Positions 48,736 to 58,635 of a stretch of DNA of 64,000 nucleotides are shown here, piece by piece. The stretch spans positions 1 through 64,000 of the forward strand of contig CAWFWZ010000018.1 of assembly GCA_963819645.1 (NCBI GenBank), read 5' to 3'. Position 1 is the stretch's first letter; every line of letters starts with the position of its first letter. A program made the position numbers and the translations under genes. The notes below the pieces were generated by a model. The model was not told where the DNA came from and searched no databases. It saw nothing but the letters and a program-made list of their open reading frames with translations. Source of the stretch: CAVVDY01 sp963819645 (GTDB lineage Bacteria > Acidobacteriota > Terriglobia > Terriglobales > Acidobacteriaceae).

Positions 48736-51420
48736 ATGCCGACGACGTGGACACAGCACGAAAAGACCCTCAGTGAGCCTGGGCTCTGCGAACTTTTGCC
48801 GATTCGAGACTTTCTCGATGGAGTAATGGTGCGCCTGCCCGGCGAGTTGGTTGCCGGTTACGAACTGAAGGGCGCGATCAGCTATTTCGCGGACGATGCC
48901 GGGTTGAACACGATCAAAACGCACCTGGAAGCGCTCTTGCGGACAATTCCCGAGGAAAGTATGCGCCTCCAGTTTCGCTTCGAAGTCACTGAAGATCTCG
49001 GCGATCTGCTGAAGCGCTACGACGATTCATCAAAGACCGAAAACGAGGCCACGCTAGCAATGGACCAACACCGGTTGGCCATGTGGCAGCAGAAGGAATC
49101 GGCCGGCGAGTACCTGCGACGGATGACGCACCTGTACCTGATCTGGGACCCGGAGAAACACCACCGGGTACTGGCCACGTCGGGAAAAACGGCGAAGCGT
49201 GATCAGTACGGTTCGGCGTTCGGTTTCTCCAGCCGCAAGATCATTGAGCGCACGCTCAAGCAGCATGTAGACATGGTGAGCGAGTTCGAAAGTCTGTTGA
49301 ATGGCATCGAGTCGGCAATGGTCGCCGCCGGTCTAGATCCTCAGCGGATGGACGAAGAGGAACTGTTTCTCGAAACCAAACGAGCGCTCTCGCCACAACG
49401 ACCAGACCGTCTTCCCTTGCGGCAGTACCCATACTCGCAGCGCTACGTCAGTCCTCGCGAGCAGTGCTCCGTTGCCAGCATCCTGGGGCAGACGGAAGAT
49501 TACATCAATATCGACGGGCTGCTTTGGAGCTTCATCACCCTCAAGGCTCCGCCTGACGCGACCTATCCGGGCATACTGCGGAGCTTGCTGACATCGGGAT
49601 TGCCTCTGGTCGTCAGCACTCAGGTTTCGATTCCGAACCAGTCAAAGGTGTTGGAGCGTTTCAAGAAGCGCCACAAGAAGATGATGGCGGCGCAGCGGGA
49701 CGCCAAGGGGAACCTGCGCATCGACGTTACGGCTCAAGTTGCCGAAGCGGAGTTGCTGCGCATCCAGCAGGACATCATCGCCAGCTCACTGAAGGCGGTG
49801 AAGGTGAGTCTGACCATCGGAGTGCGCACCTCGCGTGCTGCTCACACCACCGCTGAATACGAGGAAGCCGAGCGGGAGATCGCCAGCCGTAAACAGCAAG
49901 TCCTGCACATCATCAGTCGGATGAATGGCGCGGCCGGACTGACCGAGGATATTGCCCAACGGCGCGTCTTCATTTCGTCGCTCCCGGGTCTGGCGAGCGA
50001 TGACAAGCGCGAACTCGACCTTCTCAGCTGTCACGCCGCCGATCTTCTACCTTTGGAGATGCCGTGGACGGGGACGCCACGCTCACCACAGATCCTGATC
50101 GAAACACCTTACCGGCAACTCATTCCGTTCTCTCCTTTCGATCCCGACTTCTCCGACGCCAACATGCTGATTGCCGCGGCGAGTGGTCACGGCAAGAGCA
50201 TGATGACTGGACAGCTGCTGCTGCAGGCAGCGCGCCAGGACACGCGGGTGTCGATCATCGAGCGCGGAGATTCCTATCGCAACCTGGTCGAGTACATGGG
50301 CGGCGAGATGATAACCATGGCCCTCGATTCCGACCAGACACTGAATCCCTGGGACCTGGAGGCTGGAGAATCCGAGCCTAGCCGGGAGCAAGTGTCCTTT
50401 CTCAAGGGACTCACCCGCCACATGCTGGGGGACGTCGAGGTCTCCGACGTTCTGGACAACGTGTTGGTCGATGCCATTGAGCGGACCTACCGCCGGGCCG
50501 CGATGCGTCCGGGAAACACGATTCCAACCTTCGGCGACCTTCGCGACGAGTTGCAGTATTACCAGGACGCAGACCGGAACGAGCGAGTTATGGAAGAAGC
50601 TCGGATGGCGGCATTCAAGCTGCGCAACTGGGTCTCGCCGGGAGGCGTTTATGCCAACCTCTTCGACCGCCAGACCAACCTGAAGCTCGACTCACCCTGG
50701 ATCTACTTCAACATCGAGAAGCTCAAGGACGACGCCCGGCTGGAATCGGCAATGAGCCTGCTCATCGCGTGGGCCACGACGAAGCGAGCCTCGGGCAAGA
50801 GCAGCCACAAGAGCATCACGGTGCTGGAAGAATGCTGGATGCTGCTGGAGTCCCCGTTCCTGGCCGACTTGGTTGTACAGCTCTACCGCACCGCCCGTAA
50901 GCGAAACGGCGGCGTTTGGGGCGTGTCGCAGGCGATTGAGGACTTCACCGGCACAACGCAGGCTCCGAATCCCTTCGGAGCGGCCATCCTGAAGAACACG
51001 ACGATCAAGATCATCGGTCGACAGACCGGGAATCTGGATGTCCTTCGAGAGTTTCTTCATCTGAACGAAACCACACTGAACGAGATCAAGAACCTGGGGC
51101 ACACGCAGAAGGGCAAGCGCAGCGATTTCATCGTGGTCATTGGTGAAAAGGCGGAAACCACGCACGTTCTCCGCGTCGTGCTCTCTCCCATCGAGTACTG
51201 GATCATGACCACCTATCCACGCGAGCGCTGGTATCGCGCCTGGTGGATGAAGAAGCACGGCGGCATCCCGGTGTATGAACGCTATCGCCTGTTGGCCGAG
51301 CGATATCCGCAAGGTATAGCCGCGCTGGACGAGTTGCCGGAGGAGCGAAGCGGGGAGGTCTACGAGATCGAGCATCACGTGCGAGCGCAGCAGGCGAAGG
51401 CTCGGGGAGTAGGACGATGA
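48736..51420 (+). CDS. virB4: VirB4/TrbE-type T4SS ATPase
   Basis: The 894-residue protein has an intact frame. The N-terminal domain includes DGVMVRLPGELVAGYELKGA and CSVASILGQTEDYINIDGLL. The ATPase core has Walker A in AAASGHGKSMMTGQLLLQAA (GKS at about 486-488), ISIIERGDSYRNLVEYMGG-like segments, Walker B in ITVLEECWMLLESP at about 695-702, and WGVSQAIEDF downstream. VirB4 is the energy-providing hexamer of conjugative T4SSs and the best marker of this operon. Confidence 0.95.
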   Translation: MPTTWTQHEKTLSEPGLCELLPIRDFLDGVMVRLPGELVAGYELKGAISYFADDAGLNTIKTHLEALLRTIPEESMRLQFRFEVTEDLGDLLKRYDDSSKTENEATLAMDQHRLAMWQQKESAGEYLRRMTHLYLIWDPEKHHRVLATSGKTAKRDQYGSAFGFSSRKIIERTLKQHVDMVSEFESLLNGIESAMVAAGLDPQRMDEEELFLETKRALSPQRPDRLPLRQYPYSQRYVSPREQCSVASILGQTEDYINIDGLLWSFITLKAPPDATYPGILRSLLTSGLPLVVSTQVSIPNQSKVLERFKKRHKKMMAAQRDAKGNLRIDVTAQVAEAELLRIQQDIIASSLKAVKVSLTIGVRTSRAAHTTAEYEEAEREIASRKQQVLHIISRMNGAAGLTEDIAQRRVFISSLPGLASDDKRELDLLSCHAADLLPLEMPWTGTPRSPQILIETPYRQLIPFSPFDPDFSDANMLIAAASGHGKSMMTGQLLLQAARQDTRVSIIERGDSYRNLVEYMGGEMITMALDSDQTLNPWDLEAGESEPSREQVSFLKGLTRHMLGDVEVSDVLDNVLVDAIERTYRRAAMRPGNTIPTFGDLRDELQYYQDADRNERVMEEARMAAFKLRNWVSPGGVYANLFDRQTNLKLDSPWIYFNIEKLKDDARLESAMSLLIAWATTKRASGKSSHKSITVLEECWMLLESPFLADLVVQLYRTARKRNGGVWGVSQAIEDFTGTTQAPNPFGAAILKNTTIKIIGRQTGNLDVLREFLHLNETTLNEIKNLGHTQKGKRSDFIVVIGEKAETTHVLRVVLSPIEYWIMTTYPRERWYRAWWMKKHGGIPVYERYRLLAERYPQGIAALDELPEERSGEVYEIEHHVRAQQAKARGVGR

Positions 51421-52182
51421 ACAGCGCAAAGAAGCAAACTGCCTCTGAAGGTGGTCAGCTTGTTGTTGTGTCTTGCGCTGTTCGCGCCGGTTCCAGCCCA
51501 TGCCGGGTTGGGAGATCTGTTCGCGGCGATCGATTCGACCATCTCTGACCTGATCGGCGGCACGTTAACGCTAATCACGACCGTACAGACCAACATCCGG
51601 TCGCTCTACGAAGATGTCGTGTGGCCGATTGGGGTGATCAACAGTACGCGCACGTGGTCCAGGAATCTGGTGGGCCAGTATCGCGGTTGGATGTCTCTGG
51701 TCTACCACCTGCCCATACAGAGCGCTCAGACCATGTCACCGCAGAAGCTGGAAGACACTATTCTGAGCGGCCAAGTGGGCCAATTAGGTCAGCTCGCGCC
51801 AGCCTACAACAGTACCTACGGCACCCTTCCGACTGATCAGCAGGCGCCTCTGGACCTTCGCCAGATGATGGACATGAATGATTCGCTGGCGCAGGACGCC
51901 CTCAAGCAAACGGTGGCTTCGGATCAAGCGAACGAGAGCCTTCTAAAGATGGCGGATGACATGGAGAACAACGCGACTCTGGCTCCGGGGACCTCAAGTT
52001 ACGTTAGCGCAAGTGCCTATGCGGCGACGCTGCAGACTCTTGCATACCAGCACAAGTTGCTGGCGGCACAGTTACGTGAAGAAGGCGCTCACCTGGCGCA
52101 TCAGTCGGCCGACATGAAGCGGGACACGCAGCGCACCAACGATCTTCATCAGTCGATCTTCAACATACTTTCCACCCGTTAA
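51417..52182 (+). CDS. VirB5/TrbJ-like protein, copy 1
   Basis: The start at 51417 overlaps the virB4 stop (ATGA); a frame break near 51441 (ACTGCCTCTG; ACTGCGCCTCTG restores it) joins it to the rest. A signal peptide (LLLCLALFAPVPAHAG) leads a helical coiled protein of about 250 residues with LPTDQQAPLDLRQMMDMNDS and a long C-terminal helix (LLAAQLREEGAHLAHQSADM). The next gene encodes a paralogue. VirB5 proteins are minor pilus-tip components. Confidence 0.75.
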
Positions 52183-52194
52183 GGGGCAGTCATC

Positions 52195-53010
52195 ATGATG
52201 AGAATGTGGACAAGGTTTTCGAAGAGCACGCTTCAGGGGGCGGCGAAGAAAGCAGTTGCTGCTTTCGTGATCTGCCTGTTCTTGCTGAGCATTCCGCGCG
52301 AGGCACAGGCCCAGTTCGGCTTCGATTTGGCGCTGATCATCGCGGGACTGAAGCAGATCAACAGCCTGTTGACCACCCAAGTCGCGGCTCCGCTGAAAAC
52401 CATCCAGCAGATCGAAAACGAATACACGCAGTTTCAGACGCAGGTCATCTATCCGCTCACGGCGATCAACCAGCTTAAGAATGCTGTGCTCAGCTTCCGC
52501 AACGAGATGATCGCGATGAACGGGCTGATGAGCAAGCAGTACGTAAGCGCACAACTGCCGGCCACCCAGCAACTGGAACAGCTGCTCATGTCCGGCGATC
52601 CGAACGCGGTCAAGCAGGTCGGCGGGAGCTTTCAACAGGTCTACGGAGTTCTGCCGCCCGAAACGCAGGCCCCGCAGTTCATTCGTTACAGCATCGACAT
52701 CTCCGACGCGCAGGCCCAGGACGCGATGAAGCGAGCGATTGAGTTGGACGCCCTCGCACAACGCGAAATGGAAGTCAGCGAACAGCTGCAGGACCAGATA
52801 AGGACGGCCACACCGGGAACCGCTCCTATGGTCGAGGCCATTGCCGCCGCTTGGGTGGTGCGAGCGAACGCCTATTCGCAATCAGCCATGGCGCAGTTGA
52901 TGAGAGTTCGCAGCTCCAGTGTGGCCAACCAGAGCGCAATCTCGAAGTGGGCGACCAGCAACACGAACCATCTGACGGATGCGATCGGCAAGATCGCCAG
53001 CAACCAGTAG
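52195..53010 (+). CDS. VirB5/TrbJ-like protein, copy 2
   Basis: The 271-residue protein has a signal peptide ending REAQAQ and a helical domain: LIIAGLKQINSLLTTQVAAP, IQQIENEYTQFQTQVIYPL, then LPPETQAPQFIRYSIDISDA, which matches the LPTDQQAPLD... block of the gene upstream, 12 bases away. The N-terminal QIENEYTQFQ segment is typical of TrbJ. Two adjacent VirB5-like genes indicate tandem duplication with divergence. Confidence 0.78.
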   Translation: MMRMWTRFSKSTLQGAAKKAVAAFVICLFLLSIPREAQAQFGFDLALIIAGLKQINSLLTTQVAAPLKTIQQIENEYTQFQTQVIYPLTAINQLKNAVLSFRNEMIAMNGLMSKQYVSAQLPATQQLEQLLMSGDPNAVKQVGGSFQQVYGVLPPETQAPQFIRYSIDISDAQAQDAMKRAIELDALAQREMEVSEQLQDQIRTATPGTAPMVEAIAAAWVVRANAYSQSAMAQLMRVRSSSVANQSAISKWATSNTNHLTDAIGKIASNQ

Positions 53011-53018
53011 AGGCACAT

Positions 53019-54156
53019 ATGGGTACGGGTTCTAGCTATCTCGACATTCTGTTCACCGCTCTCAGCGGCATTGATGGCAGCTGTTATGCCGATCATCTGG
53101 TTTGTCGCCAACTCGATTTTGACGGTGACATTCCTGTGGGGCGTTTACGACGCATTCGTCCGAGGAGGCGATGTTCGTTCGCTCGGAATCACGATGCTGA
53201 AGTATGCGGCGGTAGGACTGATCTTACTGACGTGGTCAACGGCGTTTCGCGACCTGACTCGTAGCTTCGATTACGTCAGCAACTACATCTACGGCAGTTC
53301 CAGTCTCGGAGATGTCGTAAATGCCTGGACCAATGGGCTGGGAAACGCTTGGCGAGTGACGGGATGGCCAGCATGCTCGAACTGATTCGAGGCGGCATCT
53401 CCGCACTAATCACCGAAGCTGGGTTGATCATCGGCTATATCGTTCTTCCTCTCAGCCTAGCTGTGTTCACGATCTGTTACGTCTTCTGGGGCTGCGTACT
53501 TTATGTGCTGGGCCCATTAGTGCTCGCCACGATGCCGAGCTCGACATTGGGCCGCTTCCATCACCGCTGGATTGAGAATCTCTTCATCTGGAACTGCTGG
53601 CCCATTCTTGCCGACACCCTGTGGAGCCTGATGACTGCGATCCACTTGAATAATCCTCAAGTGGTTCTCAGTAAAGGCGATCTTTGGGGATCCTTTAGTG
53701 GGCTGGAAGGAAGCCTGCTTCTCAGCCTTGCGAGCATAATCTTCGCGCTCCTAATTGCAACCATACCTATGACGGCGCGCCGGATTCTTCTTGGCGAATA
53801 CAGCCCTGTTGGCGCCGCCATTGCCTGGGGACGAGCCGCTGCTTCCAAGGCGCTCACGGCGGGTGCGGGGGCAGCAACCGGAGGAGCCGGTGCCGCGGCA
53901 GGCGCGGCTGCCGGCGGCGGTTCTCTTGCTGCTGGCCAGCGGTTCATCGGGAGCACTGGCCGGAGGGGGCTCGCTCGCTCCCGCGGGTGGTGCGGTTATG
54001 GCTGGCGGTGGCGGTGTAATCCCCGGGGTGAACGCTCCGCTGACGGCTCCGCCTCACACGCCCCCCGCGTCTGGAGGCACTCGTTGGTTCGGAGTTGTCC
54101 CAGCCGGAGGAAACATGCCTTTCAACGTAAGAATCAACGGCACCCGCTATTCGTGA
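53019..54156 (+). CDS. VirB6/TrbL-like polytopic membrane channel protein
   Basis: The product has about 380 residues after repair. The N-terminal part (SYLDILFTALSGALMAAVMP, FLWGVYDAFVRGGDVRSLG) and central helices (GLIIGYIVLPLSLAVFTICY, LFIWNCWPILADTLWSLM) form the VirB6/TrbL membrane core. The tail is Gly/Ala/Pro-rich. Frame breaks near 53067, 53347 (four bases) and 53953 are all repaired by GC units; without repair it would look like two or three genes. It forms the inner-membrane pore of the channel. Confidence 0.75.
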
Positions 54157-54193
54157 ATAGCGAATCACGCTTGAACAAGACCCGAGGTGAGAG

Positions 54194-54962
54194 ATGTTCG
54201 GACAGAAGAAGCCAAAGACGCAAGAAGATGGAACAACCAGAGCGGCTGCACTACACCAAGTACTACGAGCACGACGGCGCACTGCGAGCCTATGCCAACC
54301 GCGCGATGGTTCTGGCTTGCTCGATGTCACTGCTCGCCTTCCTGTCTCTAGCGTTTGCGATCTACGTACGGATGCAGCCACCGACCATCATTCGCGTCAA
54401 TGCCGATGGTGAGTCCACGGTACTGAGCGGCCGTCCGCTCTTCCGCAAGCAGGTGGCGGCAGCCCTTCTCGATCCGCGCCAGTCGCCGCAGCCGCAAGGT
54501 TACGAGAAGGAGGCATTCATTCGCCAGTTCCTCGACCATTACCTTAATTACGACGTGCACAACGTCGGCCTGCAGTGGGCCTCGGCGCTCAATTCCATGA
54601 GTTCGAACCTGAAGTCTTCGGCACTGCGCGTCATGCAGAAAGAAAACACGGTTGGCAAGATCGAGGACGAGAACACAAGGTCGGTGTTCCATCTGCGCGG
54701 GATTGAGACGTCGAAGGAAGACCCGATGCTCTACACCGCCTACGGCGTACGCGAGTTGCACCGCATGGATGGTGACCGGGAGGTTATCGAGACCACGGTC
54801 AACCAGTACCGCATTCGCCTGGCCGACCAGAACCGTTCCGCGGAGAATCCCAGCGGATTGCTGGTGGGCGAGTACTCAGAAAAACAGATCGATGGCGAAA
54901 AGAAGGCAGCGTTGCTGGCCGCCGACTCGGAAGGCTACCGCATGCTGCGGCAACAACCGTAG
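54194..54962 (+). CDS. VirB8/TrbF-like inner-membrane protein
   Basis: The product has about 256 residues. ATG 54194 has GAGGTGAGAG upstream. The frame breaks near 54220 (AAGACGCAAG; AAGACGCGCAAG restores it), giving a polar N-terminus (FGQKKPKTRKKMEQPERLHY), one membrane helix (MVLACSMSLLAFLSLAFAIY) and a periplasmic NTF2-like VirB8 domain (EAFIRQFLDHYLNYDVHNVG, VIETTVNQYRIRLADQ). VirB8 nucleates assembly of the T4SS core. An N-terminal MEQPERLHYTKYYEHDGALR segment matches the TrbF-like group. Confidence 0.78.
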
Positions 54963-54990
54963 TTCAATCACGAAGACTTTGAGGTGATTT

Positions 54991-55316
54991 GTGCCAGAGA
55001 CAACGAAGGGCAATGTTGCGATGCTGGAGGCTCCAAGTGAGCCGACGCTGGAACGGGTGAGAAGAGAAACAAACGCGGCCGGAAGCCGGCGAGCGAGAAG
55101 GCCAACGGCGTCGCGAAGGCCAGGTACTTCCTGCTGGCAAAGAGCGCAGGTCAGGAGAGCGGCAAGCTGGTTCTGGGCGAAGAGTTCGAGAGTGAAGACA
55201 AGGCGCTCGTACGGTCGCTCGTGGATGGGATCCCGTTCCTTCGGGTCGAGACGTATATCGCGTCAACGCAGAAGAAAGGCGCGTCGATCGTCATTGAGAA
55301 GCGGCCACACGCATAG
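54991..55316 (+). CDS. Small basic protein, unknown (between virB8 and the polymerase-like gene)
   Basis: GTG 54991 has TTTGAGGTG upstream. A frame break near 55047 (CCGACGCTGG; restoring two GC units gives CCGACGCGCGCTGG) leads into a convincing frame: GEKRNKRGRKPASEKANGVA, ARYFLLAKSAGQESGKLVLG, ALVRSLVDGIPFLRVETYIA, ending IEKRPHA. At about 109 residues it has a basic N-terminal half and a compact C-terminal domain; nucleic-acid binding is possible from composition. No family is recognised. It directly precedes the polymerase-like gene. Confidence 0.6.
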
Positions 55317-55410
55317 CCGCGAGTCTGTTCTTTTACATACAGGGTTTAAGCAGAGGGTTTGCAAAGCGAAGATCTACTTTCCATCTTGGACTGTAGGTTT
55401 TCCTGAGCAA

Positions 55411-55432
55411 CTTCGTGGGCCGAACCACGAAG
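55411..55432 (+). promoter_or_regulatory. Hairpin in the leader before the polymerase-like gene
   Basis: CTTCGTGG (55411-55418) and CCACGAAG (55425-55432) form a perfect 8-bp stem with a GCCGAA loop. It lies in the 246-base non-coding stretch between 55317 and 55562. No T-run follows. The downstream gene has AAGGAG 9 bases before its ATG. Confidence 0.35.
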
Positions 55433-55562
55433 ACTGTCCGCTGCCACGTGCTCCCGCACCTGGCCGATGTACTGGCCAGACGGTAGCGCAGGCGGCGAAA
55501 GCTCCTGAGCTCTGGATGGCCGGTTGTTCGCAACTGACCCATCCCGCAAAGGAGCGCCTCAC

Positions 55563-57949
55563 ATGAAGAACCGGATTCTGGAAATGGATCTGGACGAAAA
55601 CGGTGTGCTCAGCGAGCGCACACCGGACGCCGGCAGCGAGTCGTTCTTGGACAACTCGTTGTTGGACCGACTCTATCCCGGCATCAAGGCTTGCCGGATT
55701 AAGGTCTGCGAAGGAATGCTGGAAACCTTTCAGCAGGCCAAAATTGCTGGAACCATGATGGCATTCGAGTATCAGGGCACCGCCTATTCCGTCGTTGGAG
55801 CCTCCGGCTCGGCGAAGAATGGGCTCTTCTATTGCGTCGAAAAGCAGTACGAAGACGCGGTACGCAAGAGGATGGACGCATGGCCGGAAGCAGCCCTGTC
55901 GTACTTCGGCATCCTGACCTCGACACTCAAGACGATGGTGGAAGAGCCTCGTTGCTCTGTCCTCCTCGTCCCGGATCTTCAGTTGGGCACGAACGATTGC
56001 CGCGGCTGGGTTCGGCAAAGACTCTTCGACAAACTCTCCTTGCCAGCCGGACGGTTCTACCAGTTCCGGCTGGCAATGGACAATTCGCTGCAGGCCAAGG
56101 GTGCATTCAAGGTGATGGACGACGCGACGGCTGACCATCTCGGCGCCGACATCGTGCTTCCATCGTCTTCGATCAAGCCATTTCCCCAGAAGATGCACGT
56201 TCCTTCCGGCGGAATCCGGCTGTGCTCCCGCGTCGCCTTGGGCGTCCGCGAGATATCCCGCCCGCTGGAGTTCGCCTCCAGCTATACGCTCATCGAACAT
56301 GCTCCCAAGGAATCGTTGCTGGAAGAAATCTTCCCGCAGGCGGTCCGTGAAGTCCGGGCGCTGAAACAGGCCTGGACGGAGGGGAGACACGATGCGCTGG
56401 TGGAAAAGATCGGAGGCAAGTGCTTCGATCCCGACGACCAGCAGTCGGACGAGGAGCAGCGTGCAGTTGAGGCGCTGTTGCTTGCCGACAGCACAGGCGA
56501 AATCTCGCGCCATCCTTACGTCCACTACCAGCTCGACAAGATGCTGGCCAAGTGGGCGTTCAAGACCCTGACCGGAGGCGGATTCACCATGCCGGCGTTC
56601 GCGCTGGCCGATGATGGATACCTCCTGTACCACGATGGCCAACTGTACGCGGGAGCCGACTGGCTGCCGTTGCATCAGGCCATCACCACGGTCGAGTCGC
56701 AATACGGCCTCTGTGTGCGGTACCCAATCCGCATGGCCGAAGACTTGCTGCCCATGCATCACCTGCCAACAACACAAGTGGCAGGTGTGCTGAGCAACAG
56801 CCGTGCAATCCCGCCGGAAGTAGCCGAGCGGATTGCCGGAGAACAAATCTGCCTGAAGCACGTTTATGTGCTTCGCTCAGAGACGGCAAAACGCAACGGA
56901 GGCGACTTCGATTTCGACACGGTTGCCGTGGTCGATTCGAACCGCTTCCCCAAGTTCGTCTCCTGGAGGTTCAATCTCCCGGAGCGGAATGTCGTCACCA
57001 AGATCAAGGCGAAGAAGATCCACTCGCCCTGGTTCAATCGCGGCTTCGCTGCGCTCAATGCTCGTGGCAATCGGATCGGCACCATTACCGACCTGAAAAC
57101 CCGGTGCATATGCAGCCGGCCGCAACGACTTGGCCTATCTCCTGGTCGGCGAGCTCCAGAAAGAACTGGACTCGCTCAAGCATGGAGTCAGGGCCGACAC
57201 CAAACTCTTGAACGAAATCCGGCAGCAGGTGCCGATGTGCCCCTGGCTGCTGCTCAAAAACGTGCAGAGAGTCTCCGAGCTGCCTCTTGCGGCTGGAAGT
57301 TCAGCCGACGGACCGGATCGGTGCGCTCTACAACGTGCTGCGCAAGGAGATCGAGGAGCTGTTCGAGGCCCCGCTCTCCATCTCGTCGTTCCGTGGCCTG
57401 CTGGTGGGCAACAATCCATCGGCTGCCATGTATGACGAGGCCAGCGTTCTGTACGGCGCGTACGTCGCTATACAGACCAAGTTGGCCGAGCGCCGCTCGG
57501 CTGCACAGACACAGGTGCTCGCCGCCAAGGCCATGCTGGAATCGGCCGAAGGTGAGGAGCAGAAAAAACAGGCGGAGAGGAAACTCAATGCCGCGCGTGC
57601 TCGGGAGAAGGAAATCACCGAGCGCACGAAAAAGGAAGCCGGCACTCTGGCCCGCAATCTGTACGCGTGGGCGCAGAGCAAGCCGGAGGCGGAACGCACG
57701 GCCTGGGCCGAAGCCTTGCACCACATTTCGTCGCGGGGCAATGGCAAAGGCGGAGTCATGCTGTACGCCTTTCCACAAGAACTGGTCGATGCGGTGGCAT
57801 CGGCGACGGGCGGCAATCGGGTACGAGTCCGTCCGCCAAAACTAGGTGCCCTCATGCGGGTAGAACAGGACAAGTTCTACCTGGAGGGTGAAGAAGGGAC
57901 AAAGTTCCTGTTCCGGTATAACGCCGAGAACCGGACCGTCTCACTGTAA
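55563..57949 (+). CDS. Candidate two-barrel RNA polymerase (QDE-1/YonO, cell-type RdRP-like)
   Basis: About 796 residues after repair of two breaks (57106, TGCATA to TGCGCATA; 57282, CTGCCTC to CTGCGCCTC). Segments in order: FYQFRLAMDNSLQAKG (Gln 167, Arg 169, Lys 179, Gly 180); ADIVLPSSSIKPF (Ser 203, Lys 205); LCVRYPIRM (Arg 386, Pro 388); NGGDFDFDTVAVVD (Asp 448, 450, 452); IGTITDLKTRCAYAAG; and ELDSLKHG (Asp 537, Lys 540, Gly 542); then a charged coiled coil. This order matches RNAi-type RdRPs and YonO: Q-x-R...KG in barrel 1, RxP and DbDGD in barrel 2, then a D-x-x-K-x-G. The central Gly of DbDGD is Phe here. Family assignment is by motif order only; function is inferred. Confidence 0.65.
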
Positions 57950-58049
57950 CGACAGACTCAACTGGCATCCGGAAGGGCTCACTGCAGCAGGCTCTCCGGA
58001 TGGAGAGTTTGTCGGCAGCCGAGCCCTTCCGGTTGTTCTTGGAGGGCAC

Positions 58050-58460
58050 GTGGCGACAGTCATACGGCTGCTCATGGTGATTCGCTGGATCCTGATGCTG
58101 CCGGCAGTGATGCTGGGCTTCTGGATCAGCCGAGTCGAAAGGCAGAGACAATTACCGGGCCGGCAGCAGTGGTTGCCAACACAGCCATTGCAGTTACGCC
58201 TACTGCGGTCACAGACGCCGCAGCGCGGAGAGCCCGGGCAGGGTTGGCGAGTAGTGGAAGACCATCCCTGGACGAGAACAGGTTTAGGCCAGACCGAGAT
58301 GCGGGTGCGGGTCCTCGGTGATGAGTACCGCTTCACGGTCGAAAGCCAGGCCAACGATCGATGGGAGATGCATCAGCTGATGGCGGAAGCTCCCTTGATC
58401 GCACAGTGGGCACAGCGCACGTATGGTGGCGCTCCCATCGAAATCATCGTTCGACGATAG
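58050..58460 (+). CDS. Membrane-anchored hypothetical protein
   Basis: The product has about 136 residues. GTG 58050 has GGAGGG 3 bases upstream. One N-terminal transmembrane helix (VIRLLMVIRWILMLPAVMLG) is followed by a basic Gln/Arg/Pro linker and a compact C-terminal domain (MRVRVLGDEYRFTVESQAND, PLIAQWAQRTYGGAPIEIIV). No family is recognised. It follows the polymerase-like gene by about 100 bases and precedes the virB9-like gene. Confidence 0.6.
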   Translation: MATVIRLLMVIRWILMLPAVMLGFWISRVERQRQLPGRQQWLPTQPLQLRLLRSQTPQRGEPGQGWRVVEDHPWTRTGLGQTEMRVRVLGDEYRFTVESQANDRWEMHQLMAEAPLIAQWAQRTYGGAPIEIIVRR

Positions 58461-58635
58461 TCCTGGGCGGGCTAGCACGACCTGCACGACGGTTCCGCTT
58501 TACTCCAACGCAAGACCAGCCATCACAGCGATTTAGTTCGGCTGTGAGTCATGGGGACGGGACTCGGTGCGTGAAAGCGCATCGAGCTCCCGTTAACTGT
58601 CCGCGCCTGGCGCGTAAAGAAAAGGGAGTAGCTCC

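Noticed and set aside
53349..54962. A single 537-residue fusion of VirB6 tail and VirB8
   Set aside because: The middle 75 residues are Arg/Ser-rich out-of-frame translation; with GC repair the region resolves into a VirB6-like end at 54156 and a separate VirB8-like gene from 54194.
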